DNA of 64,000 nucleotides, taken from assembly GCA_025351345.1 (NCBI GenBank), contig JANXWB010000044.1, positions 1 through 64,000 on the forward strand, read 5' to 3'. How positions within the stretch are numbered: position 1 is the stretch's first letter; each line of letters begins with the position of its first letter. This DNA is from Synechococcales cyanobacterium GL140_1_metabat_312. Its GTDB lineage: Bacteria > Cyanobacteriota > Cyanobacteriia > Leptolyngbyales > Leptolyngbyaceae. Positions 1-8,763 of the stretch are shown here, in pieces. Under the pieces are notes generated by a model. That model was not told the origin of the DNA. It ran no database searches and saw only the letters and a program-made list of their open reading frames with translations. Both the position numbers and the translations under genes were made by a program.

Positions 1-960
1 CATGGTTTTTGGCAAAGGTGCGATCGCTTCGATCCATTCTTCTGTAACGGGATGCAATAGTCGTAGTCGCCATGCGTGCAGAGCTTGCCCCGTTAGATTT
101 ACATTCACCAATTTACGACCAGCACCATAAAGCGGATCGCCCAAAATCGGATAGCCGATATGAGTTGTGTGGACTCGAATTTGGTGGGTTCGCCCGGTTT
201 CAAGTTCATACTCCATGCTAGTGAACGCCCCGATTCGCTCTTGAACTTTCCAATGGGTAATCGCCGATCGTCCCCCCGCACTTTCCGCCACAATCGCCTG
301 CTTTTGCCGATCGACTGGATGACGACCGATCGGCTGATTGACGGTGCCAGAATCTGCTTGAGGTGCGCCGTAGACGATTCCTCGGTAGGATCTGCGGGCG
401 GTTTTGGTTTTGAATTGGGCTTGAAGATGGTGCAATGCCTGTTCAGTTTTCGCCACGACGATCGCCCCTGTAGTGTCTTTGTCGAGACGATGGACGATGC
501 CGGGGCGCTGGATGCCGTTGATGCCTGGAAGGGTCTCCCCCTTGGCTTCGCAGTGAAAGAGAAGTGCATTGACTAAGGTGCCGTTGCTGTGACCGGGGGA
601 CGGATGGACGACCATGCCCGCTGCTTTGTTGATGATGATCAGGCTACTGTCTTCGTAAAGAATTTCCAATGGAATATCTTCTGCTGGGAGCGTCATCGGT
701 TCTGTGGGGGGAATGACGATCGAAATCCAGTCGGCAGCTTTAACGAGCGTTTTTTTGTTGTCGCAGAGTTGATCGTTGACGGTGACATGACCACCTGCGA
801 TTAGTTTTTGGAGGCGCGATCGGGATAAGTACTCGATTTGTTCAGCCAAAACTGCATCCAGCCGTCCGCCCAAGCCTGCGACGGTTAATTCGATGGTTTC
901 AGACTCATCAGGCAATTCTATTTCAAGGGAGTTCAAGACTTCAGACTTCAAATCAGACAT
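1..960 (-). CDS. RluD-type 23S rRNA pseudouridine synthase (3' end outside window)
   Basis: The frame opens at an ATG on the minus strand (958-960) and stays open to the window edge, so the C-terminus is missing. An S4-like RNA-binding region (residues about 27-85, with LSRSRLQKLI) is followed by the RluA/RluD catalytic domain. The catalytic motif HRLDKDTTG begins at residue 157, and its first Asp (residue 160) is the expected nucleophile. Further family motifs visible are GMVVHPSPGH and GRTHQIRVH. The family isomerises uridines in large-subunit rRNA. The S4 + RluA layout fits RluD better than RluC or RluA, but position specificity cannot be read from sequence. It is divergent from the YdcF-like gene. 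Confidence 0.9.
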   Translation of the reverse strand, partial: MSDLKSEVLNSLEIELPDESETIELTVAGLGGRLDAVLAEQIEYLSRSRLQKLIAGGHVTVNDQLCDNKKTLVKAADWISIVIPPTEPMTLPAEDIPLEILYEDSSLIIINKAAGMVVHPSPGHSNGTLVNALLFHCEAKGETLPGINGIQRPGIVHRLDKDTTGAIVVAKTEQALHHLQAQFKTKTARRSYRGIVYGAPQADSGTVNQPIGRHPVDRQKQAIVAESAGGRSAITHWKVQERIGAFTSMEYELETGRTHQIRVHTTHIGYPILGDPLYGAGRKLVNVNLTGQALHAWRLRLLHPVTEEWIEAIAPLPKTM

Positions 961-1120
961 GGGATAACGTTCCGCGATTGTAAGGTTCCGGTTTCAACAA
1001 TTTCCCGGTTTCAATTCGGGTCGTAGGGAATACTCGTAGGGAACACATTGTATGCGTTCTCTGGAATGATTGGAACGGTCTTTTTTTAATTTCTCCACCA
1101 CCACACTCTGCACCAGAACT

Positions 1121-1825
1121 ATGCACCAAATTTTTCGGGTCTTTAAATTAGCCGATCGGCGCGATCGGTGGGGATTGACGTGGCAAGGTTGGGGGTTTGG
1201 AATTGCGCTGGTGGTCGCCTTATTCTGGGGTGTGGTGAGTCATGCCCATGGATTTTTCGCCATTAATCAACCGATCGTCACCCCGGATTTATTAATTGTG
1301 GAAGGTTGGGTCACCGATAAAAATGCTAAGGATGCGATTCAAGAGTTTCGATCGCGATCGTCTTATAAATTTATTATCACAACGGGAACCCAACTTCCTC
1401 GCGGTTATTATCTTTCAGAATACAAAACGTTTGCCGCCCTATCCCGCGCCTCTTTAATCAAAATGGGGATTCCTGCAAGCCAAGTCATAGCGGTTCCGGC
1501 ACTTGGAGTCCCTAGAGATCGGAGCTATACGTCAGCTGTTGCCGTTGCTAATTGGTTGCAACTACAGGAGCCAAGTTACTCCGGGCGATCGGCCAATTTA
1601 TTATCTGAAGGTGTTCATGCGCGCCGAAGTTGGACACTCTTTAAAAAAGCGTTTAAAAAAGCGATCGGGCCGCAACTTAAACTGGGTATTATCTCGGTGC
1701 CATCAGAAGAGTATGACGAGGACAGATGGTGGACCCAGAGTGAAGGATTTAAAAGGGTGGTGTTTGAAGGTATTGGTTGGTTTTATGTGACATTCTTCAA
1801 TAAAACAGAACAAGCTATCAAATAA
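1121..1825 (+). CDS. YdcF/SanA-like (DUF218) membrane-anchored protein
   Basis: A 234-residue protein with one N-terminal membrane segment (WGFGIALVVALFWGVVSHA) followed by a DUF218/YdcF-like fold. Features are a beta-strand DLLIVEGWVTD, the ITTGTQLP stretch, Y-T-SAVAVANWL and the late HARRSWTLFKKAF motif. The domain probably lies outside the cytoplasmic membrane. YdcF/SanA/ElyC relatives act in envelope homeostasis, but their biochemistry is poorly defined. A TTG start at 1070 would add 17 residues; the ATG at 1121 is preferred because the extra residues look like non-coding translation. Function is not assignable beyond the family. Confidence 0.75.
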   Translation: MHQIFRVFKLADRRDRWGLTWQGWGFGIALVVALFWGVVSHAHGFFAINQPIVTPDLLIVEGWVTDKNAKDAIQEFRSRSSYKFIITTGTQLPRGYYLSEYKTFAALSRASLIKMGIPASQVIAVPALGVPRDRSYTSAVAVANWLQLQEPSYSGRSANLLSEGVHARRSWTLFKKAFKKAIGPQLKLGIISVPSEEYDEDRWWTQSEGFKRVVFEGIGWFYVTFFNKTEQAIK

Positions 1826-1945
1826 AATAAACTGTAATCTATTTGTGTGAGTTTACTCCAACGATCGCAACGATAGGTTACGAATTGGGATAAGGCCGAT
1901 CGGAAATACTAGACTAACACTAGATGAAAAGCCCGAGGAAAGTTT

Positions 1946-2059
1946 ATGGATTACCCCCACAGAATGCTTAAGCACGATGAAACTGTTAGTCATATTTTGA
2001 TTCTGTCGCTGGTAATCTTCACGGCCTTTACGACCATCTTATTGGCGGGTTTCTTTTAG
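1946..2059 (+). CDS. 37-aa single-pass membrane peptide
   Basis: A short ORF with an ATG at 1946 preceded by the purine-rich stretch GAGGAAAG (ribosome binding site about 6 bases upstream). It encodes a polar 16-residue N-terminus (MDYPHRMLKHDETVSH), then one hydrophobic helix (ILILSLVIFTAFTTILLAGFF) running to the stop. The layout resembles the small single-helix subunits of cyanobacterial photosynthetic or NDH-1 complexes, but I do not recognise the sequence as any named one. The good ribosome binding site and clean amphipathic-to-hydrophobic profile support it being real. It is followed by a possible terminator at 2131. Confidence 0.55.
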   Translation: MDYPHRMLKHDETVSHILILSLVIFTAFTTILLAGFF

Positions 2060-2130
2060 AGAATGATTTAGGCCAGGCATCATCTTTTAGGTGATATTGA
2101 TTTAGTTTTTATAGTTTAGAAGACTCCTTT

Positions 2131-2165
2131 GAATCCCCTGATGGACTACCGTTGGGGGTTTCTTA
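2131..2165 (+). terminator. Possible Rho-independent terminator after the 37-aa ORF
   Basis: GAATCCCC pairs imperfectly with GGGGGTTTC across a 13-15 base loop and is followed by TTTCTT. One mismatch and a large loop make this weak. Confidence 0.35.
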
Positions 2166-2211
2166 CAACCATGATGGTAGAATGTCCAAGTGGGCATTAT
2201 AAATCGATGCA

Positions 2212-2325
2212 ATGTCCTATTTTTCTGAGCTTACTCTAGATTTGACCAAAGAACGACGAGGCAGTTGGATTTACTATCGGTTAGTGGCAGAGCGTTTGGC
2301 AGAGTTACGATCGGTCTTGTCCTAA
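2212..2325 (+). pseudogene. C-terminal remnant of an ArsR/SmtB-type repressor
   Basis: A 37-codon frame reads LTKERRGSWIYYRLVAERLAELRSVLS. This matches the wing and last helix of ArsR/SmtB-family winged-helix regulators, where an ERRG-x-W-x-YYRL wing is typical. The recognition helix, metal-binding residues and N-terminal two-thirds are absent: upstream DNA (2060-2211) shows no matching frame on this strand. It is best read as the decayed 3' end of a lost regulator gene. A functional micro-protein is unlikely, since it begins in the middle of the wing. Confidence 0.6.
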
Positions 2326-2354
2326 AGCAATCTATACAATAGGAATTAATTCAA

Positions 2355-3488
2355 TTAGAAATCTACGCCACGTTTAAGATCAATACCACGGGCGGCATAA
2401 TGTTTATGGCAAATCATTTCTGAATGGACATTGGCTAAATCGAAGTAAGCGGGCTGATTTTTACAGCGACCCGTGATAATGATTTCCGTATCTTTGGGTT
2501 TACGAAGAATCGCTTGGACAACAGGTTCCTCGGGAAGAAGTTCTAAATCTAACGTCGGATTCAGTTCATCGAGAATAATGGTTTTATAGAGACCAGATGC
2601 GATCGCGCTTTTGGCAATTTCCCACCCCCGTTCCGCTTCTACATAGTCAATATCCTGCTGCTGTCCACGCCAAACAATGGCATCCCGCCCGCACCGTTGA
2701 TGATCCACCAAATCAGGATAACTCTGGCGCAAGGCTTGAATGGCCCCGTCTTCCGTGTAACCATTACCGCCCTTCAACCACTGCACAATCAATACGCGAT
2801 GGGATTTGTCTTGGCTGATTCCTTTTCCGATCGCCTGCAAGCCTTTCCCCAATGCACTAGTCGATTTCCCCTTCCCTTCGCCCGTATAAATTTCGATGCC
2901 GCCCGTCCCTGCTTCCAGCGTTACATCGTGGTAGTGGGGCCTCATTTCAGAATGTAAATCTGCAATATCAATCAAGCCTTGAGGTGCGCCGCGTCCAGTT
3001 GCAATAATTTCCATGGGTCCGGGTTTGCGTTTCAGTACGCTTGCCACTTCATCGATCGCCAATAGACCCAAATCCAACACCGGATTCAGCTCATCCATCA
3101 CCACAACCGAATACAAGCCCGACGCGATCGCTCCTCTGGCCACATCCCAACCGCGCAACGCCTCAAGCCGATCGAATTTAGTAATCTCATCCGCCCCAAA
3201 AAACTCCGATCGTCCCGTCCGCACTTGATCAATTAAATGAGGAAACCCGCGTTGCAATGCTTCGATCGCCGCATCTTCGTCATACATCCGATCGGGACCC
3301 TTAAGAAACCGCAACAGCAATACTCGCGTCTGAGAAGACGATTGAATCCCAAGACCAATAGACCTCAACACTACCCCCAAAGCCGCCTGAGACTTGCCCT
3401 TCCCTAGCCCATCGTAGACATGAATTTGTCCTGCCAACCGTTCTGACGAATCCTGCGCTGTCCGAATGCCAATTCCTGCACGAGCCAT
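2355..3488 (-). CDS. Tandem CobO/BtuR-like corrinoid adenosyltransferase, two P-loop domains fused
   Basis: A 377-residue protein made of two homologous copies of the CobO/BtuR P-loop fold. Copy 1 (about 20-190) has GLGKGKS at 27-33, DELNPVLDLGLL from 132 and ATGRGAP. Copy 2 (about 197-377) has GEGKGKS at 203-209, DELNPTLDLELL from 307 and ITGRCKN. CobO/BtuR transfers the adenosyl group of ATP to cob(I)alamin or cobyrinate. Single-domain enzymes are about 180-200 residues and dimeric, so this looks like a gene duplication that fuses the pair. Both P-loops end in Ser where the family more often has Thr. Whether both sites catalyse is unknown. No cobalamin riboswitch is visible upstream. Confidence 0.8.
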   Translation of the reverse strand: MARAGIGIRTAQDSSERLAGQIHVYDGLGKGKSQAALGVVLRSIGLGIQSSSQTRVLLLRFLKGPDRMYDEDAAIEALQRGFPHLIDQVRTGRSEFFGADEITKFDRLEALRGWDVARGAIASGLYSVVVMDELNPVLDLGLLAIDEVASVLKRKPGPMEIIATGRGAPQGLIDIADLHSEMRPHYHDVTLEAGTGGIEIYTGEGKGKSTSALGKGLQAIGKGISQDKSHRVLIVQWLKGGNGYTEDGAIQALRQSYPDLVDHQRCGRDAIVWRGQQQDIDYVEAERGWEIAKSAIASGLYKTIILDELNPTLDLELLPEEPVVQAILRKPKDTEIIITGRCKNQPAYFDLANVHSEMICHKHYAARGIDLKRGVDF

Positions 3489-3686
3489 ATATCTAGTGTC
3501 CTGACTCTACATCACCGCCCCATTATAGAAGAACTCCTGAAATCCTATCCAAATTTTCGTTCCAAACACCAGAACGACGCGTAAAATTTGGGAACTGAAT
3601 CTTCGTACACTATTTACCCCCTTGTTTCCTGACTTATTTATCGTCTTTATCGCCCTCTTTCAAAGCCCTCTTTCAAAGCTTTAGTA

Positions 3687-4247
3687 ATGCCACCGATCAT
3701 TAACTACACCGATGTTTTGCCTCTACGGGCGATCGCCTTTCAACTTTTGTTTCTGTTCATGGCGATCGCCATCGAAGCTGCCGTCCTGAATGAGCGGCTT
3801 AACCTGGGACGAAAATTGAGTATGCAGTATTCGGCCACGGTCAATCTGCTCTCGACCGTTGTAGGTTGGATTGTGTTCTTTGGAGTCGAATCTTGGTTGC
3901 CTAGTGCCGCTCGCCAGCTTTTAGTGGAATATGTCTTTTTTGGGATCCGATCGGTGCCGCCCACTGTATATTTAATTGGGTTCGCGGCTTTTCTTCTAAC
4001 CTTTGCCCTTAAGCTTCAAGGCATCGAATTTTTGGAATTGATTCTTGAAAAAAATACACTTCCCACTGTCGAAGAAGCCAACCATCCTCGCAAGTTTCAG
4101 GGCCGCAAAAAACAGATCGAACTCAGTGCCGAGAATCAACCTAATCGTCCTATGGCGGTTCTTTGGGCCAATGCGTTTAGCTTTGTCGCTATCACGGTAA
4201 TTTTGATCATCCGAGTTATGGTCGATCAAATGATTCCGATCGCCTGA
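3687..4247 (+). CDS. fraC: Filament integrity protein FraC
   Basis: A 186-residue integral membrane protein with helices at about 13-35, 48-68, 90-112 and 160-182, and a charged cytoplasmic-type loop (about 122-150). The segment EAAVLNERLNLGRKLSMQYSATVNLLSTVVGW is the conserved FraC core. It is first of three consecutive genes (spacing 80 and about 80 bases) in the order fraC-fraD-fraE known from Anabaena. There, FraC and FraD sit at septa and are needed for filament integrity and intercellular transport. The assignment rests on sequence pattern plus operon order. Confidence 0.85.
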   Translation: MPPIINYTDVLPLRAIAFQLLFLFMAIAIEAAVLNERLNLGRKLSMQYSATVNLLSTVVGWIVFFGVESWLPSAARQLLVEYVFFGIRSVPPTVYLIGFAAFLLTFALKLQGIEFLELILEKNTLPTVEEANHPRKFQGRKKQIELSAENQPNRPMAVLWANAFSFVAITVILIIRVMVDQMIPIA

Positions 4248-4327
4248 TTTTCACTCCCTTGATCTTCACTAATTAGTTGTTCAAATCGTCATTTTCCTAG
4301 ACGTTTCGCCCTATTCCTTAAAGCTCA

Positions 4328-5362
4328 ATGAAAGACCTGTTTAATTCAATCCGATCGTACCTCACCCCTAAAGATCCCGCCAGTTGGCAAACCTTCATAC
4401 TGCTGAGTTTGTTTAGTGTTGTGATGGCCGCATTCATGTCTCCGACGGCCCAAAACATTGTGTCCTCGTTTGGTTGGTTTTTCTTGATTGTGGCGGTATG
4501 GTGGTTTGTCTATGGAAAAGATATTCAAACAGCACTGACCTTTAATGCTATTTTCATTAAGGTTTTTCTCGGTCCATGGATTATTTCTACCTTAATCGTC
4601 CTAGCCGTGTTTGGAAGCTGGAGTGGATTTGGAGATCTCGTGGGCGTTGCTCCGCCCGCCTTTATCTCTGTTGCCCCGATCGCCGCCATAATCGCCCTTG
4701 CCCCTAAGTTCATTAAAAGTAGTAAAGACAAAACACCTGAATTCACCATCCCAGCCGTTAAGGATCGTCAAGGCATGGTGTTATTTTTTTTAAGTCACCT
4801 GCTAATTGCCTGTTGGTTCCAGTTCTATTTTCTGCTCCAAGGCTGGCTCAATCTATATCCAAGTTTAATGGCTGAGGATTTTAGTCGTAGTTCATTTGTC
4901 GTCCGAGTCCAGCCTAGTATTCAAGTTTCCCGTGGACGTGAAGTTTTGAATGCGGCGGAAAGTGACTTGCGCGATCGGCTCAATAATCAAAGCTGGTCTG
5001 CCATTGAACGCTGGTTGTTTGAAAGTAAGGTGAGCAATCAATGGATAACTGACCTTGAAAGCAATGTTCAATCTCGTCTAAGAAATAAGCTAGGCGGCGG
5101 CGAAATGGATCTCTGGAGTCTTTCCGGCAAAGTCGATGCAGACCCCTATGATTCCGGAGCCTATTACAACTTGGTGTTGAATGCAACTTGGAAAGGCCCA
5201 ACCGCAACCCAAGCGCCCCACACCGTCAGCAAGCGCTGCGAACTTATTCCCAAACGGATGTTTAATCGTCGGACAAAATCTACTATTCCTGAAGCAACAG
5301 TGATTGGAACCCTGAATTGTGCTGACGTAAAAGATGCCGCGTCATTCATAAAGAAGGTTTAA
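4328..5362 (+). CDS. fraD: Septal filament integrity protein FraD (DUF5357)
   Basis: A 344-residue protein, close to the length of Anabaena FraD. Five hydrophobic segments (about 20-37, 44-60, 72-98, 108-128, 146-172) lead into a soluble domain (about 180-344, expected to be periplasmic). That domain includes a helical stretch (SRGREVLNAAESDLRDRLNNQSW) and two Cys residues in RCELIPKR and LNCADV. In Anabaena, FraD is a structural component of septal junctions. The gene lies between fraC and fraE. A single polycistronic transcript is likely, since no terminator is visible in either spacer. Confidence 0.85.
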   Translation: MKDLFNSIRSYLTPKDPASWQTFILLSLFSVVMAAFMSPTAQNIVSSFGWFFLIVAVWWFVYGKDIQTALTFNAIFIKVFLGPWIISTLIVLAVFGSWSGFGDLVGVAPPAFISVAPIAAIIALAPKFIKSSKDKTPEFTIPAVKDRQGMVLFFLSHLLIACWFQFYFLLQGWLNLYPSLMAEDFSRSSFVVRVQPSIQVSRGREVLNAAESDLRDRLNNQSWSAIERWLFESKVSNQWITDLESNVQSRLRNKLGGGEMDLWSLSGKVDADPYDSGAYYNLVLNATWKGPTATQAPHTVSKRCELIPKRMFNRRTKSTIPEATVIGTLNCADVKDAASFIKKV

Positions 5363-5440
5363 CGGATAAGGTTTAGGGTATTGTATTGGACGTATTGAGT
5401 TAGAACTATTGTGTTTGGACCGAGTGGGTCGGACGTTGCC

Positions 5441-6220
5441 ATGTTTGTTTCAATTCCTCGGATTTTAACGATCTCGTCTAATGCATTTCTTGAAGTAGTG
5501 CGCGATCGAATTCTGTATACCTTAGTTTTATACGGCGCATTTTTGTTGGTCGCCGCTCGGTTATTACCTGAAATCGCCGCCGCCACAGAAGCGAAAATTT
5601 TGCCTGATTTAGGATTGGCTGCGATGCAAATCCTTGGTGTAATCTTGGCCATTGTTGTCGGAACCGGATTGATTAATAAAGAAATTCTAAATCGAACAAT
5701 TTTTGTCCTCATCGCCAAGCCCGTCACTCGAACCGAATTCGTTTTAGGCAAACATTTGGGCCTGAGTATCGTGCTGGTGTTGATGGTGGCACTCATGAGC
5801 GTGATGTATTACGGAGTGATGGTCGTCAATAAAATCTCCATTGTTCCCGTTGAACTTTTGATTCATTCGGGATTTTTGTGCATTCAGCTTTCCTTAATCA
5901 CGTCGATCGCATTGTTTTTTGGCGTATTTACCAGTTCGCTTCTGGCCATGTTGATGACTGTCGCTATCTATCTCATGGGTATTTCCAGCTCTGGTATGGT
6001 TAAATTTTCCAAGCTTTCGCAGAATCCTATGATTGAAAAAGTTGCGGGTTGGCTTTACCTGTTATTACCCGATCTGAGTCGTTTAGATATAAAAAATCAA
6101 GTGGTTTATCATCTCATTCCATCCCAAATGGCCTTGCTGACCAGTGTTGGTTATGGTTTGCTATATACCCTGTTGGTGTTGACGGGGACATCGCTTATTT
6201 TCTCTCGTAGAGAGTTCTAG
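5441..6220 (+). CDS. fraE: FraE-type ABC-2 permease, filament integrity
   Basis: A 259-residue permease with six hydrophobic segments. The N-terminal part (FLEVVRDRILYTLVLYGAFLLVAARLL) and the INKEILNRTIFVLIAKPVTRTEFVLGKHLG loop are typical of ABC-2-type permeases. Position after fraC-fraD matches the Anabaena operon, in which FraE is needed for filament integrity and diazotrophic growth. A GTG at 5411 would add ten residues (VFGPSGSDVA); I chose ATG 5441 because the added residues look non-conserved, but neither start has a strong ribosome site. The ATPase partner is not encoded nearby. Confidence 0.75.
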   Translation: MFVSIPRILTISSNAFLEVVRDRILYTLVLYGAFLLVAARLLPEIAAATEAKILPDLGLAAMQILGVILAIVVGTGLINKEILNRTIFVLIAKPVTRTEFVLGKHLGLSIVLVLMVALMSVMYYGVMVVNKISIVPVELLIHSGFLCIQLSLITSIALFFGVFTSSLLAMLMTVAIYLMGISSSGMVKFSKLSQNPMIEKVAGWLYLLLPDLSRLDIKNQVVYHLIPSQMALLTSVGYGLLYTLLVLTGTSLIFSRREF

Positions 6221-6259
6221 AATAGTGATCAATACTCTCCGCCAAAGTTTCTAACCTCC

Positions 6260-7081
6260 ATGATTGCATCGCTCATCACGCTTGAAAAACTGACCCAACT
6301 TACTGCTCTGTTTAAAGACATGGACCAGGCACTAATTGCCTATTCTGGTGGAATTGATAGCACATTAGTTGCAAAAGTCGCCTATGACACCTTGGGCGAT
6401 CGTGCCCTCGCCATTACCGCCGAATCGCCCTCTTTGTTACCCGAAGATTTGGACGATGCAGTCACCCAAGCCCAAGCGATCGGTATTCGTCACGAGGTCG
6501 TCGCTACCCACGAAATGGACAATCCCGATTACACCAGCAACCCAATTAATCGCTGCTATTTTTGCAAAAGTGAACTGCATGACACCTTGAAACCTATGGC
6601 GATCGGTCGGGGATTTTCCTACGTGGTAGACGGCGTGAATGCGGATGATCTGCGCGATTATCGACCCGGAATTCAAGCCGCTAAAGAACGCGGTGCCCGA
6701 TCGCCCCTAGCTGAACTCGGCATTACTAAATTTGAAGTGCGCGAGATGTCTAGACATTTAGATCTACCTTGGTGGGACAAACCCGCCCAACCCTGTCTCA
6801 GTTCTCGATTTCCTTACGGTGAAATGATTACTGTCGAAAAGCTTCAGCGGGTAGGTCGATCGGAACTCTACTTACGTAAACTGGGTTGGAAAAATTTACG
6901 GGTCCGATCGGATGGCGATACTGCCCGGATTGAAGTGATGGCTGACCAAATTCAAGATTTCATTCTCACTACAAATTTACCTCTGCTTACGACGCAGCTT
7001 AAGCAATTTGGCTTTCTATACATCATGTTGGATTTAGAAGGGTATCGCAGTGGAAAATTGAATGATGTTATCAGTCGCTGA
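6260..7081 (+). CDS. larE: LarE-like ATP-dependent sulfur transferase
   Basis: A 273-residue PP-loop ATP pyrophosphatase with SGGIDST at residues 29-35. Cysteines at 99 and 102 (NRCYFCK) and Cys179 in the PCLSSRFPYG motif are visible. Cys179 aligns with the conserved Cys of the LarE family that donates or carries sulfur during assembly of the nickel-pincer cofactor. The LarE family is broader than lactate racemase maturation, and no larA, larB or larC lies in this window. The substrate here is therefore open. It follows fraE by about 40 bases and may be co-transcribed. Confidence 0.8.
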   Translation: MIASLITLEKLTQLTALFKDMDQALIAYSGGIDSTLVAKVAYDTLGDRALAITAESPSLLPEDLDDAVTQAQAIGIRHEVVATHEMDNPDYTSNPINRCYFCKSELHDTLKPMAIGRGFSYVVDGVNADDLRDYRPGIQAAKERGARSPLAELGITKFEVREMSRHLDLPWWDKPAQPCLSSRFPYGEMITVEKLQRVGRSELYLRKLGWKNLRVRSDGDTARIEVMADQIQDFILTTNLPLLTTQLKQFGFLYIMLDLEGYRSGKLNDVISR

Positions 7082-7345
7082 CTTTTTATGGTGATCTCGG
7101 ACCCTACGCATAGAGGGTGATCTATAGTCTGTACAGTAGCGTAAACTGCTGCTGACTGGACCTCTATTTGGCGTTTCCCACCGAACATAACGCTATGGTG
7201 GTTGAGTTATACAGAACGAATTCAAAATCCGCCGTGAGATTGAGAAAAATGCATCTATCTGCTACTAGACTGTGTACTATAAGCTAAAAGCAAACCCCTA
7301 TATTTATATCTTTTTACGTCATTCACTTCATCTCCATCATATTCT

Positions 7346-8659
7346 GTGGCCACTCCCCATAGCTCCAAATTATCAGACGATCGCTCGAAACCAGGCGAAA
7401 TTTCCGAACTTCCGTCAGACACCGATCGGGATACTATTTTTTCGTTAATCGATCGGGTGCTGCCCTTTGAAGCTTGTCTCTACCATCAAGTCTTGCCGCT
7501 TTCATTAATCAATAATGAGTTGCGTATGGGCATGGTGGACTTAATGGATGTCAGTGCTTTGGACTATCTGCGGAAAGTGTTGGCCTATCTCCAGTATCGC
7601 CTCGCACCGCAGGTCATTTCCTGCGACCTTCACCATCAGGTCTTGTCGGCCTATCTGAAATTCAAGGTTAATGACACGGTTAAACCCGTAGAACAAACCG
7701 AGCCACTAGAACCGACAACTGTTTTCTTTGAGCGGCCTATGATGTTTGAGGACGACGAAGATAAGAATCCGACGCTTTCCGGAGAACGTCTCATCCCTCC
7801 TCCCCGAACGACCGTAGCCAAGCCGGGATTGCCAGCGCTGCCAATCGATCGGCACACTCACGATACTTTAATCGTAGAAGATCCCGAGCCGCAATTCGAT
7901 GGCAGCACCATCATCCAGCCTCAGCTCTCAGAATCCATCTCATCAGAATCTATCTCATCGCCAATCCAATCTTCCCCTTTTCCCTTCGCTCTTCCCGGTA
8001 GTGCCCTGCCGCAACTTGAGACCAATAGTCTCCATATCAATGCATCCTCTGAAAAACTCTTGGCATTAAGTCCCAAAGATTTACTCCAAGCGCTTTTAGG
8101 CCGTATCTTAGCGACTGGAATTGGACGGCTGTTTTTTGAGCATCAGGGCCATCAGGGACGAATATTGTGGAGTGATAGCGGTGTATTTCAATCATTTTTG
8201 GATTGTTTACCACTCGCAACCTTTAATGGTGTGATTGCGGAACTTAAGCGGCTCACTTCGTTACCTATGGATCCGGTTGAGAACGTAGTTCAAGTCGAAA
8301 TTGAACGAATTCATGAAAAAAATCGACTTTTGTTGCGGTTGAAATTGATGCCGAAGCCCCAAATTGGTGATCGTCCCCGATCGGAGGGAGAAGATGCAAC
8401 CTTGCAAATTCTTCGCGGTACAGCCTTGCGTTTTTATCAACAGCAGCAAGCCTCTAGTCTCAGCCGTGACACCCTGACTGTCGCCCGTCAACTCCAACGA
8501 AAAGTCCAGGAACTCCACCGCCGATCGTACTCCACCCTACCAATCAACTCCGACGAACTCGGTGTCATGCCAGAACTTCAGGAGGTGCTGCAAACGGTCA
8601 AAAACCAACTCATCGAAATCGAACGTCAGACTAGTACGTTTAGTGATCCTATGCCCTAA
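7346..8659 (+). CDS. Orphan PilB/GspE N-terminal-like protein without ATPase core
   Basis: A 437-residue protein from a GTG start. Residues about 28-110 (DRVLPFEACLYHQVLPLSL...LRMGMVDLMDVSALDYLRK) look like the N-terminal domain of type II secretion/type IV pilus ATPases (GspE/PilB). A low-complexity Pro/Ser linker (about 115-225) joins it to a second region (about 230-437: LLQALLGRILATGIGRLFFEHQ...GRILWSDSGVFQSFL, LQILRGTALRFYQQQQ). That region resembles the segment preceding the PilB ATPase. No Walker A or B is present, so it cannot be a motor itself. It may be a regulatory or adaptor paralogue; this is inference. Confidence 0.6.
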   Translation: MATPHSSKLSDDRSKPGEISELPSDTDRDTIFSLIDRVLPFEACLYHQVLPLSLINNELRMGMVDLMDVSALDYLRKVLAYLQYRLAPQVISCDLHHQVLSAYLKFKVNDTVKPVEQTEPLEPTTVFFERPMMFEDDEDKNPTLSGERLIPPPRTTVAKPGLPALPIDRHTHDTLIVEDPEPQFDGSTIIQPQLSESISSESISSPIQSSPFPFALPGSALPQLETNSLHINASSEKLLALSPKDLLQALLGRILATGIGRLFFEHQGHQGRILWSDSGVFQSFLDCLPLATFNGVIAELKRLTSLPMDPVENVVQVEIERIHEKNRLLLRLKLMPKPQIGDRPRSEGEDATLQILRGTALRFYQQQQASSLSRDTLTVARQLQRKVQELHRRSYSTLPINSDELGVMPELQEVLQTVKNQLIEIERQTSTFSDPMP

Positions 8660-8763
8660 ATTAATCCCTAAAAAATCAAGGGTACGATCGTGGATAGGGT
8701 ACGCTCTCCTGTATCCTGGTAGATCACGTTAAATGAATTTATATAGGATTGGATGCTGGGGAT

